64,000 nt of DNA from Stenopsyche tienmushanensis (lineage: Eukaryota > Arthropoda > Insecta > Trichoptera > Stenopsychidae). Shown in pieces: positions 28,401 to 36,905 of the stretch. Within the stretch, counting starts at the first letter, position 1; every line of letters starts with the position of its first letter. The notes beneath the pieces were generated by a model. That model worked only from the letters and a program-made list of their open reading frames with translations. It was not told the DNA's origin and made no database searches. The stretch covers positions 558,001 to 622,000 of the forward strand of contig WACJ01000124.1 in the NCBI GenBank assembly GCA_008973525.1. Reading direction: 5' to 3'. Made by a program: the position numbers and the translations under genes.

Positions 28401-30307
28401 CAGATCTGACACCACTGGATTTCTTTTTCTGAGGACGTGCTCTATTTCATGGCTCACACGGTCTCCAGATCTGACACCACTGGACTTATTACACAAACGT
28501 AGCTTCATCTTTTAGCTAAAAAACTTCATTAAAAAATGGCAAAAAAGTAATGCATAAAATTAGCTTTCTGAGATGTTAGAGCAATTATTTCATAAAATAC
28601 CCTTCATAAGAAATACGAATACGATTGGCGTATATTCTAAAGACGCCAATGTATAAATTTGTGCGGGCAAGACAGGGTTAAAACCGAATCGCGTTCGAAC
28701 AGATAAAAATAAATCAAGTGACAAATTTACTCTGCACCGACGGTCTAAGCAAACAATTCATGATTAAAGCTTTTGGCTCACGAAATGTTTATTATTGAAT
28801 CGATTTTTTATTTCTTTGTAAAAAAAAACGTTGATTTACTCGACCAGTCTTGTTTATTCGTTAGTCTCTGTATCTTTTCTTAGATCGTTCTAAAACTGAC
28901 GCGTGTCCAGACGATTGTTTTTTTACAACCTTTGATCGCTTAAGTCCTTGATCAAAAGCAAACATCGTTCATCTTCTGCACTATAAATACTCGAGATAAA
29001 TAGAATTGTAAATATGTTATGCTTGTATATGTTTGCCGGATAAATCGCGCATTTATCAATGAAAAACCTTTTTGCAGAGTTGTTTTAATCATACAAGAAA
29101 GCTCCATGACGACAAACAAAGGTACATTCCACGAATGGGGATTAAGCGAAATTTCAATTAAAAGTTATATATTCTATGTGTATTACATGTTTTGAGGGTC
29201 TTTTTAGATTATAAACATTAAAGGGTTACGATTTGATCCGAGTTATCGTAAGCGGTCCAACCCAATCTATAGATCAAATATTTATCGATAGATTGATGAA
29301 GTGATGATTGTATATATAGTTTATTATCAAATTATTAAAAATATCTCAAAATATGTATTAATATTTGTTATAGAAAAATATATGTGGCCAAAATAATATA
29401 TTTTTAACTATAATCGGCATTATATTTTGATTTTAACAGAAACAATTAACATATACTTGAACAGCTAGTCTAGTATTATGATTATTAATTTTTGATCGAT
29501 AGAGAATATTTCTTGAAAAAATTATGACGAAATCTTGATGAAATGAGTATAAACAAGCAAGAAGATAAGTTTTAAAGTTGAATTTGCCAATTAATGGAGA
29601 ACTAACCAGTTACTAGATATATTGGTTTAGTTCCTGGATTCATTATTATATAGACTCGTGCTCAAATGTAGATTGTGAATAATATCCTATCACCTCACAG
29701 CTTGCATTTTTAATCAAAGCTAAATTAGAAGATCAAAGTAAATAAATGTTCACAATGTGAGATATCAATTTTATCTTAACTTTGTCTTTAAGATTGGAGT
29801 CGCAAGCTGTTTTTACTTCCAAAGAGGTAAGAACTGCAAATATATTCAAAAAATCACAAGAATCTCAGTTACTCAAATAAGAAAGAGGCTTAAGTAACTG
29901 GAAAAATCTTGTCTTATGAACCAAAAAACCAAATTACATTTCAAAAAATATAAAATTATTGATCTATATGACCTAGTGAAGAGAAAATAAATACGATATT
30001 GGCGTGTATATGCATAGCATACGTACTTTGGAGTGATTGCCGTCAACAAAGAAGTTCGCTTCAGTTCTTCCGGATCCTTGAATTATCGGGGGTGCTCCGA
30101 ATGCATCCAGGACGCCGCGAAGTCCCTGTGTGCCGGCGAGGCTCTCGCTCGGCAAAGGCATTCCTGGAGCTGAGCCTCCATTGGGGGCTCCACCCTCCCC
30201 CCATCCCGATGACGCTTGTGGTGCATGTCCTTCGGCAATCGCCCTTACTTCCGGAGAAACCCGTTCCCCCAGACGGAAGAGCACGAACGACTTATCATGT
30301 GATCGTC
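1234..30307 (-). CDS. M-spondin/mindin-like secreted matrix protein, 5' incomplete, six exons joined
   Basis: Join on the minus strand: 30307-30027, 7521-7417, 7176-6997, 3128-2860, 2781-2624, 1421-1234, encoding 392 residues plus one split Gly codon at the start. All five introns are GT-AG and the phases agree throughout (phase 0 at the first three junctions, then phases 2 and 1). Residues 1-189 are most of a Spondin_N domain, with VPSPDWFVGIDSFDLC and AGTDNGFTFTAPNWPT as diagnostic stretches. About 140 residues of charged linker follow, then one TSP1 repeat and a stop. Members of this family are secreted and bind extracellular matrix or cell surfaces, in animals acting in axon guidance, muscle attachment or innate immunity; which role applies here cannot be read from the sequence. 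A single TSP1 repeat and no Reeler domain in the visible part fit M-spondin/spondin-2 better than F-spondin (spondin-1), which has several TSP1 repeats. Signal peptide and first part of Spondin_N are missing. Confidence 0.9.
1422..2623 (-). other. Intron between spondin exons e and f
   Basis: This is a 1.2 kb GT-AG intron. It holds a GC-richer patch at about 2093-2440 open on both strands without a recognised protein, and a repeat at about 2456-2515 shared with 28482-28560. A splice-like segment at 2258-2208 was tested as an exon and does not fit the phase. Confidence 0.7.
2456..2515. repeat. Dispersed repeat, copy A
   Basis: The stretch beginning tattacacaaaca and continuing through gcttcatcttttagctaaaaa recurs in the same orientation at about 28482-28560. 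The second copy directly follows transposase-like sequence, so this is probably part of a DNA transposon. Confidence 0.5.
2624..2781 (-). CDS. Spondin exon e: basic linker before TSP1
   Basis: This is 158 bases with acceptor cattgttttaacag and a strong donor ATGA|GTAAGT. It begins by completing an Asn codon, then encodes STVEPRETNEVPRGDK followed by a basic run with RTYRGKSRKPH and QRKHYHRKM. It ends in phase 1; the split Arg codon is completed by GA at the start of the terminal exon. This exon is what makes the phases of exons d and f compatible. The basic cluster may be a heparan-sulphate-binding or proprotein-cleavage segment (inference). Confidence 0.88.
2860..3128 (-). CDS. Spondin exon d: domain end and acidic linker
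   Basis: The acceptor is atttctttag at 3129-3130 on the opposite strand. The exon opens with LREYELSEVFHHASDD, continuing directly from exon c. It then encodes an acidic segment (LSLAIEEERAEREPH) and ends in phase 2 at a strong GTATGT donor followed by a T-run. It is 269 bases long. The frame stays open through the following 78-base intron, so it could be misread as one longer exon; the phase into the next exon and the T-rich intron argue for splicing here. Confidence 0.9.
4797..4905 (+). repeat. Dispersed repeat arm, inverted to 31387-31496
   Basis: The segment aaaaagttatgacgatttaa and the following 85 bases, ending near tagggactatg, match the reverse complement of 31387-31496 closely by eye, with a few substitutions and small gaps. 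The other copy lies just inside a pogo-like terminus (31315), so both are probably pieces of the same DNA-transposon family. Confidence 0.65.
6122..6310 (+). repeat. Dispersed repeat arm, inverted to 9275-9445
   Basis: It contains taaataaataaacactgtcg, a block with catttctttgcgtaaaca, acttgaaatcga, caatcgtgcgat and ctctccgtctctgt in that order. The reverse complement of 9275-9445 has all of these blocks in the same order. A shorter piece (acagtcgataacaaaac) recurs near 26070. Confidence 0.7.
6997..7176 (-). CDS. Spondin exon c: end of the Spondin_N domain
   Basis: This is 60 codons, phase 0 at both ends. The acceptor is tttacag before GTGGATCCT and the donor is AAG|GTGAAA. It encodes VDPIDAGTDNGFTFTAPNWP, then RYPSHPAGSFFYP and LPPIATFQFLK, the C-terminal strands of Spondin_N. 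The next exon supplies LREYELSEVFH, which continues the domain's last strand. Confidence 0.95.
7417..7521 (-). CDS. Spondin exon b: Spondin_N core
   Basis: This is exactly 35 codons, phase 0 at both ends, with acceptor cttgttttgcag and donor GAG|GTAAGT, both near consensus. It encodes the most conserved part of Spondin_N: RMVPSPDWFVGIDSFDLC followed by NGNWLDSITIE. The Trp-Phe-Val-Gly and the Asp-Leu-Cys are family hallmarks. The intron separating it from the next exon is only 240 bases. Confidence 0.95.
8183..8223 (+). repeat. Short dispersed repeat (TTTCC-TGGGAAC family), copy 1
   Basis: The core tttttccgtgggaacgttca is shared with 38001-38040 (minus), 43156-43195 (plus) and 61701-61740 (minus). 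All copies have T-rich sequence, a TCGTTTG-like block and then TTTCC(A/G)TG(G/A)(G/A)AA. Identity is partial, so it is either an old MITE or a shared terminal motif. Confidence 0.4.
8288..9135 (+). mobile_element. DNA transposon remnant with 22-bp TIRs and TTAA ends (Kolobok- or MULE-like)
   Basis: ATTAAGGCGTCTTCTCACTT at the left is repeated as its inverse at the right, and both ends include TTAA (8289-8292 and 9131-9134), consistent with a TTAA target duplication. The interior around 8451-8660 (plus) keeps decayed coding with HTYCSDSWCKYKK and LKPIYEDF, broken by a stop and frame slips. This resembles a transposase family annotated in arthropods as Mutator-like. TTAA duplications are typical of Kolobok and piggyBac rather than MULE, so the superfamily is unsettled. 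At about 845 bp it is non-autonomous. Confidence 0.7.
9275..9445 (-). repeat. Dispersed repeat arm, inverted to 6122-6310
   Basis: Read on the minus strand it gives the same block order as 6122-6310. Together the two arms bracket spondin exons b and c at a separation of about 3 kb. Confidence 0.7.
15540..16060 (-). pseudogene. IS630/Tc1-type transposase fragment
   Basis: On the minus strand, RVTIWCSMESVVIISIYF (about 16000-15940) is followed downstream by FPGRMF and AGSPDFTPGIFFYGD (about 15750-15680), with an intervening frameshift and stops. This order matches DDE transposases of the IS630-Tc1-mariner group, which have a WCG block before a SPDLTP-x-DFFLWG block. The last acidic residue and the ends are not resolvable. 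It is a dead copy inside the long spondin intron. Confidence 0.6.
18187..18318 (-). pseudogene. Transposase fragment of the same family as 8288-9135
   Basis: The minus strand encodes HHPKEIKEEI, a stop, then FYHKFSTDANPKHQNFPAGE and DSWRKMTQD before another stop. The pattern of Tyr-His, Ser-Thr-Asp-x-Asn-Pro-x-His and Asp-Ser-Trp corresponds to the region just before the HTYCSDSWCKYKK block at 8451. The two copies are therefore probably relatives, with this one keeping the part further upstream. Confidence 0.5.
18975..19045 (+). repeat. hAT-like terminal sequences, two in tandem
   Basis: CAGAAGTTCCCAACCTTTTT at 18975 resembles the CAGTGGTTCCCAACC termini common in hAT elements. A second CAGAAGTGGGCAACGATCG begins 46 bases later, and the sequence before each is ttaaat. 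No matching right ends were found, so these are solo or fragmentary termini. Confidence 0.3.
23395..23925 (+). mobile_element. R1-type LINE, 3' end with poly(A)
   Basis: RYLGLEIDDKLRF from 23413 is followed by EKVAAKSASIAENLDRLMP, the region after the reverse transcriptase core. After a deletion, HLT-stop-VLTGYGCFGSYLHKIG at 23619 leads into the terminal zinc-knuckle region (ECYHCRVEYDDAAHMTFIYP). The frame then runs to TGA at 23889-23891 and a 17-base A-run at 23909-23925. Defects are a TAG where the family has Gln, and Tyr in place of the last knuckle Cys. The high GC content contrasts with the host intron. It is clearly dead. Confidence 0.85.
24225..24280 (+). pseudogene. Pogo/jerky-type transposase C-terminal scrap
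   Basis: The plus strand reads DVNNMNVKNIQELLVEEL then a stop. The same phrase, NEINIENIQELMVEEETDE, occurs on the minus strand near 47730. It resembles the acidic segment near the C-terminus of Tigger/jerky transposases. It is short, so family assignment is tentative. Confidence 0.4.
28370..28560 (+). pseudogene. IS630/Tc1-type transposase scrap with 64-bp tandem duplication
   Basis: WLTRSPDLTPLDLLHK at about 28450-28497 is the SPDLTP-x-D catalytic neighbourhood. A second, diverged copy of the same stretch (cacggtcttcagatctgaca) starts 64 bases earlier, so a short tandem duplication lies within the fragment. It runs into dispersed repeat copy B at about 28482-28560. Confidence 0.5.
30027..30307 (-). 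CDS. Spondin exon a: middle of the Spondin_N domain
   Basis: The acceptor is a pyrimidine-rich tract ending in cag at 30310-30308. The first two bases complete a Gly codon split with the missing upstream exon. It opens with GRSHDKSFVLFRLGE, matching the family pattern of a Gly, Ser-His-Asp and an aromatic-Arg-Leu-Gly stretch, and closes with GRTEANFFVDGNHSK before a GTACGT donor. Between them, residues about 27-62 are a Gly/Ala/Ser/Pro-rich, high-GC segment that looks like a low-complexity loop insertion. The exon ends in phase 0 and joins cleanly to the next exon 22.5 kb away. Confidence 0.88.
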
Positions 30308-31314
30308 CTGAAACAAATAAAAATTAATTGAAAATCGTATAATTTCGATTCCAACCCGATCCGAGCGAATATATTCACTTTCGTAGGAATAGACCGAAGG
30401 TGGCGGAAATTACTTTTTCGCCCTATCAGCACCACTATAGGGATGATCCTTGACTTTTCAGTGGAACAATTCCAAAAATGCTGGAACTGTGCTGTGTTAG
30501 CAACCATAGTCACGTAAGAACATCACATTTAAAAGTTCTGTAATATTTGATTGCAGATTTAAACATCAGTATGCAATTGATAAATCTCACAATCTCAATA
30601 AACATTTTAAACTAAAATTAATCAAATTTCTTACTAAAATATTGACAATAGTTGTAATAATTTATTTGAATAAATTAAGCATTTGTATTCACAACTTATA
30701 TAAAGAAATCACCGGATTTGTAGTTAAAATCAGCGTTAAAAGAGCAATTTTCATGTTCTGACAACTTAACAACATTCACTATTTTATATGGAAGATTGAC
30801 ATAAAATAAAATTCTAATGATATACTTTGATTCAAACCAAAATTTATATTTATTTTTTTGTAGCTCGCTTTAATCATTGACGGAAATTTTTTATTGTGAT
30901 TGTTTGACCAGATTTAAGTAATTCAAAATGAATTACTTCAGTGATATTTCACTGATCCCATATGATGAGTAACATCAATACATGACCATTCAGTGTTTTC
31001 AAGATATAAGAAAAACAGTATTACTAAATATTACTACTAAAAACAGTTTATAATTTAATACGTGTTTCCTGAACCGTGTCTCGATACAAAGTGACTATAA
31101 AAGATTGATATCAAAATTTGATTACTTTTAGGTTCCCCTAATATAATAATGGATCTACAAACTTTTAAACTATTAAATGCTTAGAAGGAGCTTAGTAAAA
31201 AGCAATTTGAAAGACAGGGCAAAACAGTTAAAGTAATTTTAAACTAAGACGATAACTGTGATTTGGTAATTACAAAACTGAAGGAATACTTAAATAAGAA
31301 ATAAAAATCAAATA

Positions 31315-31496
31315 CAGTGAAACCTCGATTTTACGTTTTCCAAGGGACCCTGAAATAAAAACGGTAATTGCGGGAAACGTTTTATACATAGGACTTATAT
31401 CCTAAGTATCATGATTGTCGATATAGAATTTTTTCTTTCAATATTTTGAAAAAATACCTAAAATTTCACCTTTAAATCGTTATAACTTTTTAATAT
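31315..31496 (+). mobile_element. Pogo-like element fragment, left end
   Basis: CAGTGAAACCTCGATTTTAC follows a TA, as in pogo/Tc1-type termini. Within it, 31387-31496 matches 4797-4905 in inverted orientation. No right terminus was found nearby, so the copy is truncated or too diverged. Confidence 0.45.
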
Positions 31497-34369
31497 GTAG
31501 TTATAATAGCACGAAATAACTGGTTTTTTTAAAATTATTTTGCAATGTATTTTTGATTTAAATAAATCATCATTTTATGCAATCGGTTTAACAAAAAATA
31601 CTTCTGAGCTTCCAAAGTCATATAAAATGTGCAAACGAATGAGTAATGTCAATTTCTAAATTCTATAAACAAAAAAATAACAACTATTTTGAACTTAGTT
31701 TAGTCTCCAACTATACATGTTATACAAATCATTCAATAAGTTGTTAACCGTCAAAAAAAATTGTCGAGTGCTTCGAAAAATAAAATGCACTGTATTGCAA
31801 TATGAATTTATGTAAAGTGCTGGTAAAATTTAATCATAAAATGCGATGCGTTTGATGATGATTGATCAGTTTGGTCAATTAACAGACGGATAGTAGTGAA
31901 TATTATAGTCTGTTTTTGTGAAAACTTGATGCAGTTGAAATTTATAAATGTGGAAAACTCAATGCGATATGGGGTGGTTGCGGATTTGCGGTGCTAAATT
32001 CCGGGCATTTTCCATGGGTTTCGCAATATTTCACCGGTTATCATGCTTCAAACGTGCACTTGGGGATGGTGCAACGGCTTCATTAAAACGCAATCATCCC
32101 CCGGGGAATGGCGCAAGTAATTTTATTGTCATTACCGCGATTATGCTAAAGCGATTAAAATGCAAATTGCTTAGGCGTCTGAGGGGGTGGATTTTATCAT
32201 ATTCTTCTCTCGGCCGGCTAGAAAAAAGGCACACCCCTTAGGCAAAAAGTACATGTCGCATACTAATAGCCTTTCGTATCACACGGCGAATTGAAATATT
32301 TAATTTCCGGGAGGCAAAGTGGGTTAATGCCTAAGTTTTGGCGAAAAACGTAGGCACTAATCCCTGGCGTGCGGGTCGAATTAGACCCATCAAAATTTAA
32401 GTACGGCTAGGTGATGCGCTGTCATCCGGGTCTGTTTTCGAATGAATCATTAAAGATTTAAGCTGGATTGTTTTGTATGGGTTTCACGTAGATAATGGCG
32501 CTTAACTACTGGTTAATACGAATCCCAAAGTGACACGTTAACAGGTTTACATAGTTTATAGACACACCTGAGCTCGCCTGAGCATAAATGCACACACCCG
32601 TTATGGCTTATCAGTAGACCCAGATGATCCCGCTTCTAGACAGGATTAATGCCAGCTAGACTCACATCGCATTCTAAGAATCTACGCATATGAATAAATC
32701 CTCATATTTAAGGCGACTTTTATGATAACGTCAAAGCATTTATTCCAAAAGGTGTTAAGCGAACGTGACTTTGATTCTGATTCAACAATACGTTTTTAAT
32801 TCAAGACAAAACGTAATCGCAGTGAAGATAAACGTTAGTATATTAATATATTGAATTAAAAGCTATCAAAACGTACGAAGCGCTGATCAAATGTATACAC
32901 TTGAGAAGATTACATTGCAGATTTTCATATTAATCGTCTGATATGAATTTCGTGTTTTTTGTAGATGTCACTCAAGTTCCAAATAAGATGAAAATCGATA
33001 GATGTGAAGTCACGATGACTTGTTGGAAGTTTGCAATCTTGTATTTTCAAAAAAGGCTAACAGATATGCAATTTCTCAAGCATTATTTCAAGGTCTGTGC
33101 AATAAAGATTTTGCAATGATATTATAACCGAGTTGCAAGAATGAATAATGGATGACACCTCCACCAGATTTACTAAGATATATTGGAGTTTTTTGCGATC
33201 CAATCATTGTCGTATTCATCTGTGGCTATCACATAGCATCTATTTATATTGCAGGGTATAATATATTTAAAAAAGAGACAGATCACATCGTCGACGCTTA
33301 TTATATTCTGTCAATTCTGTTAAATATCCAACTACAGCTCAACCTCTTCGATCGTCTACGCAGTTCATTGTCTGAATTTAAAGATGAAAATCGGACATTT
33401 CAAGTGAAAATAACTTCAAGTTTTGAATAATATTAATACATATTAAGTGAATTGTTTGTTTGTAGATTTTTACACTTTTATAATAATGTCCCATAAATGA
33501 AAAGAAATTAGAGTGCACAACAATTCATAAGCGAGTTGATCTTGTCCGCTAGACTATAACAAGTTTTGGATAGAAATTCTAATTTATTCTATAAACGAAG
33601 AAGACTTATACAATTCATATAATACTTATACAAATTATCCATCGTTGATATAATCATAGTAATGCATCATATAAATACTATTTTGCTGAAAAGACCTTCC
33701 TGAAATACACGGAATCTAGTTCATCATTTGCCCTGTAAGGGATGCTTAAGAAGTGCATTTCAAAAGCATTCCTCCACTGGCAATAACATGCCTTCTATGA
33801 CATACATTTTACATTTATAATTTCAAGAATGAAAAAGCTTTTCCTTTCAGGTTAACAATATATAATTTATGAAATAGGATTTTGAAACTAGTATGAAGAA
33901 GCATATATTCATCATATAAGGGTACATATTAGCATTCAAATGAATAATAGAGGAAACTATTTTAACAAGGGATGAAATATGAATTTCAACTGAACAAGAC
34001 TATGCAAATTCGTTTGCTTGCATCAAAATCGCTTAGCATAGAAAGCAGGCATTTTTATTTTATGTTATAATAATTTATGAAAAATTTGAAGATATTTGCG
34101 AAATCTCGATGTTTGAAATTAGTTTAAATTAAATAAACATAATTGATAGAATACAGCTATTGTTGAGCTTATAGTGCATATAGTGGAGTTATCTCCTCGG
34201 TGCCGGTAAATCCTCAGGTCCTAAATGCAGACGTCCAGATTAAGGTAAATCCTTAACATCGGCTTGCCTAGCTGGGGACGATCTGGAAAGGGATCTTCGC
34301 TAAGTCTATCCAGGCCAGACTGGAATAGCTTCCCACGACACGTTCATAACCATCGGTCATCGAGCTTAC

Positions 34370-34480
34370 ACCATTATCCTCCGACTTCGAGTAAAAACCG
34401 AGATAAATGAAAAGCAACAGAAATATTTTACTTTCATCCAGCATAACCGCATTCATTTTGTTTCGCATCTCGACTCTCAA
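34370..34480 (-). other. Possible signal-peptide exon (speculative)
   Basis: From an ATG at 34480 (or 34456) the frame encodes a charged start, a hydrophobic core (IFLLLFIYLGFYS) and EDNG, then a GTAAGC donor in phase 0. A TATATAAATA lies just upstream at about 34495. This is the layout of a first exon of a secreted protein and it lies upstream of spondin exon a. However, the TATA box is too close to the ATG, and an intermediate exon would still be needed. Confidence 0.15.
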
Positions 34481-35076
34481 ACTTGATTATTTATATAAGG
34501 GTAGCTCGAGGGTTCTGTGTTTACGACTCATATTTTATCATCGTAGACGATTGTATTAAGATTCAAACGTCCGTAATGTATGGTCGAGAGAATATTTCGT
34601 TATTCAAATATTTCACATTATAAAGGTATAGGGGTTGGTATATTTTATGTGGATATTTAAAGCCGAATTCTGATTTTATTCATCCGTGAAAAAAATCGAG
34701 TACGGTTGAACAAAGGTAAAAGAAAAATAAGAAATACCGCACAGCTATTCTGTTCTACAGCCTGAATTTAGACTTAAATTCAGTAGTCAAATTCAGAGAA
34801 AAATAAATTCATTATTGCTCGTACTTGCATTGTAAGCATTTATTTTGTTTATATGCAAAAAATATGTAGATTGGATCTATAGTTGTAGCCGTGTCTAACA
34901 GTAGTATTTTTTTAGAATTTGAATCAGTGTCTTCACTGCGATGCCAAAACTAAGACCTGAGCAGGTCTCTCACTAGTAATAATCACTTGCTATTCTTAAT
35001 TATTAATGAACATTTTCTTCGCTTATTATATCAACACTTTGCCATCACAAGCACTATAATTATACATGATCGTTAG

Positions 35077-36030
35077 TAGGGAATCCAATCCCGGGATCCC
35101 GTACAGTTTTAGTTGCTCACGAATCCTGGAATTAGTGAACGTAATCCCGAAAAATTCGGGATTGAAATTTTTACCAATCAGAAATCGTACACCTCACCAA
35201 CAAAATGAAGCCTACTAAATCGAGACATTCCCGCCGAAATCTAGACGCTTGGAAACAGTGGCGTAACTACTAATTGACGAGCTTAGGCGACGCCTAAAGG
35301 CAGTAATTGTCTATAATCTATGTATACATATATACAGTACATATATGTTTTTCAAATTGTTATATTAACCTTTCCCTACCGGTGATGTATTTACTACACC
35401 TCGACTCTAATAATGGGAATATCGATATGAAATATAATAGATACGGGATTCAGATTTTTTGTATTCATCCGTAATATAATAACGAATCACATCAAAGTAT
35501 TTTAGTGTATAAGTATTCATCTGCAGCGACGGAAATAAATAATTTGTCGAGAAATCGGGAATTTTGCGAGTTTTAGTCCGTGCCTCAGCAGAAAGGAATA
35601 TTATCAGTCACATTGATGTTGTTATATGAAAATGGGTCCTCACGAGGTCATCAACTCGAACTAGCATTTAAATATTTGACGATGATACTTCCAACGAGTG
35701 TGGAGGTTAAGCGTGCATTTTCAGCAGCAAGGCTTCCAAAATCAGATCTAGACTAAATGACGAAACACTTGATGCTTTAATGTTACTTCGGGCATATGTT
35801 CAAAATTTTGAATTGTATTTTTATCTTTTCTTAAATAGATAAAATTATTTTGCCTTCAAATTATTTTTTATATTAAATAAATGGACTTAGTATTTTTAAT
35901 CAAATTTATCAATGTAATTTCTTAAATTATTGAAAATCCTGATCCCGGGATCCCGAGACTGATACCGGGATGGTCTAATGCAATTCCGAAATCCCGGGAT
36001 CGAAATTTTGTCTCGGGATTGGATTCCCTA
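35077..36030 (+). mobile_element. hAT transposon, non-autonomous, both ends present
   Basis: TAGGGAATCCAATCCCGGGA at the left is matched by ...CGGGATTGGATTCCCTA at the right, giving a 17-bp perfect TIR. Flanks atcgttag and atcgtata are a diverged 8-bp target duplication, the hAT length. Subterminal CCCGGGATC motifs recur near both ends. Inside, about 35650-35820 (plus) encodes LELAFKYLTMILPTSVEVKR and AFSAA, then after a frameshift KIRSRLNDETLDALMLLRAY, the conserved C-terminal hAT dimerisation region. The rest of the transposase is deleted. Confidence 0.9.
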
Positions 36031-36809
36031 ATCGTATAATCCCTATCGAATAATTTTAAATGACGAATGGGGCAGGATATATTGCATTAACACATTGAAG
36101 TGGGTCATATTTATTTTATTCATACGGAAGACTTGTGTAGATTTGCATAAATTTGGTAAGGAATCATAGGCATATGCTGTTTGAGATTTAATGAAAAACT
36201 TAAGAAGTAATAAAAAATAAAATCCTGGATAAATCAAAGTTCATCGTTTGGTTTGATTTAATACCAAATCTTTTAGACTGGAGGATAATTGGGAGCAGTA
36301 CTTAAGCGATGATTTATGTGTGTGTATGCGTATAAATTATATTGAACGGTATATTTGAATATAGGAAATTCATATTCATGAGAGGATAATCCGCGAAAGT
36401 TTTATATGCGGAAGGCTTTGCTCGGGCAAATATTACGAGCGCGCAGTAATCCCTGTTCCGGTATTCGGGATTACCGTTTCCGGTCGGTTGTTTTTCGCCG
36501 AAATAGTTTTCTGATGTTTGTTTAAAGTGAAATTTCGCCTGGAAATGCTTCGATGTCCGATTTCGATTTGGAGGGAGGATAAAGCAGATTCAAGCCTGGG
36601 GGTAAATTGGAAACATTTTCAATCGGGAGTGTGTTTGATGGGTTTCCTTGTCAAAGTGGCGTCTTCGTAAGTTTTCGCTGCGGGTATAAAGTTCAAACAG
36701 ACGTCAATGTGAATAAGACAAGCGTTGCTATTATCGGGCCTTTGCCAATTTATTATATTTAATACGTCTGAATGTTTAGTTCTGCGTAAACATTAACGAT
36801 TTAGCGAGA

Positions 36810-36905
36810 AATGGAGGCTTTGATCGGATTCGAACCGGCGACTGGTTGCTCGAATGAAAACTTACCCTTGTCAGTGCTACTTCCCTTTGGCAACGATCGA
36901 TCATA
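36810..36905 (-). repeat. tRNA-like B box, possible SINE head
   Basis: The minus strand has GGTTCGAATCC at 36836-36826, a perfect B-box consensus, with tagcactgacaagg about 55 bases upstream where an A box would lie. The T-stem pairs at only three to four of five positions and no cloverleaf forms, so it is not an intact tRNA gene. A tRNA-derived SINE relic or chance match are the alternatives. Confidence 0.2.

Larger units (their letters stand above)
7522..30026 (-). other. 22.5 kb intron of the spondin gene
   Basis: It is a GT-AG intron between exons a and b. It hosts the TTAA-flanked element at 8288-9135, transposase fragments at 15540-16060, 18187-18318, 24225-24280 and 28370-28560, and an R1-type LINE end at 23395-23925. 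GC-richer islands lie near 10.5-11.2, 13.6-14.1, 16.7-17.5, 21.8-22.3 and 27.0-27.7 kb. No further spondin exon is needed, because exons a and b join in phase. I recognised no nested host gene. Confidence 0.8.
30308..35076. other. Region upstream of spondin exon a
   Basis: This is mostly AT-rich intron-like DNA. It contains a pogo-like left terminus at 31315, the inverted-repeat arm 31387-31496, a GC-richer island at about 31950-32650, and a short signal-peptide-like frame at 34480-34370 (minus). The missing Spondin_N exon should end in phase 1 with a Gly codon; I could not identify it here. Confidence 0.6.

Noticed and set aside
33152..33430. 92-codon plus-strand frame with hydrophobic segments
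   Set aside because: Composition-driven hydrophobicity in AT-rich DNA; no family match and no supporting signals.
36810..36905. Intact tRNA gene
   Set aside because: Only the B box is convincing; the T-stem is mismatched and no acceptor stem, D-arm or anticodon arm can be folded.
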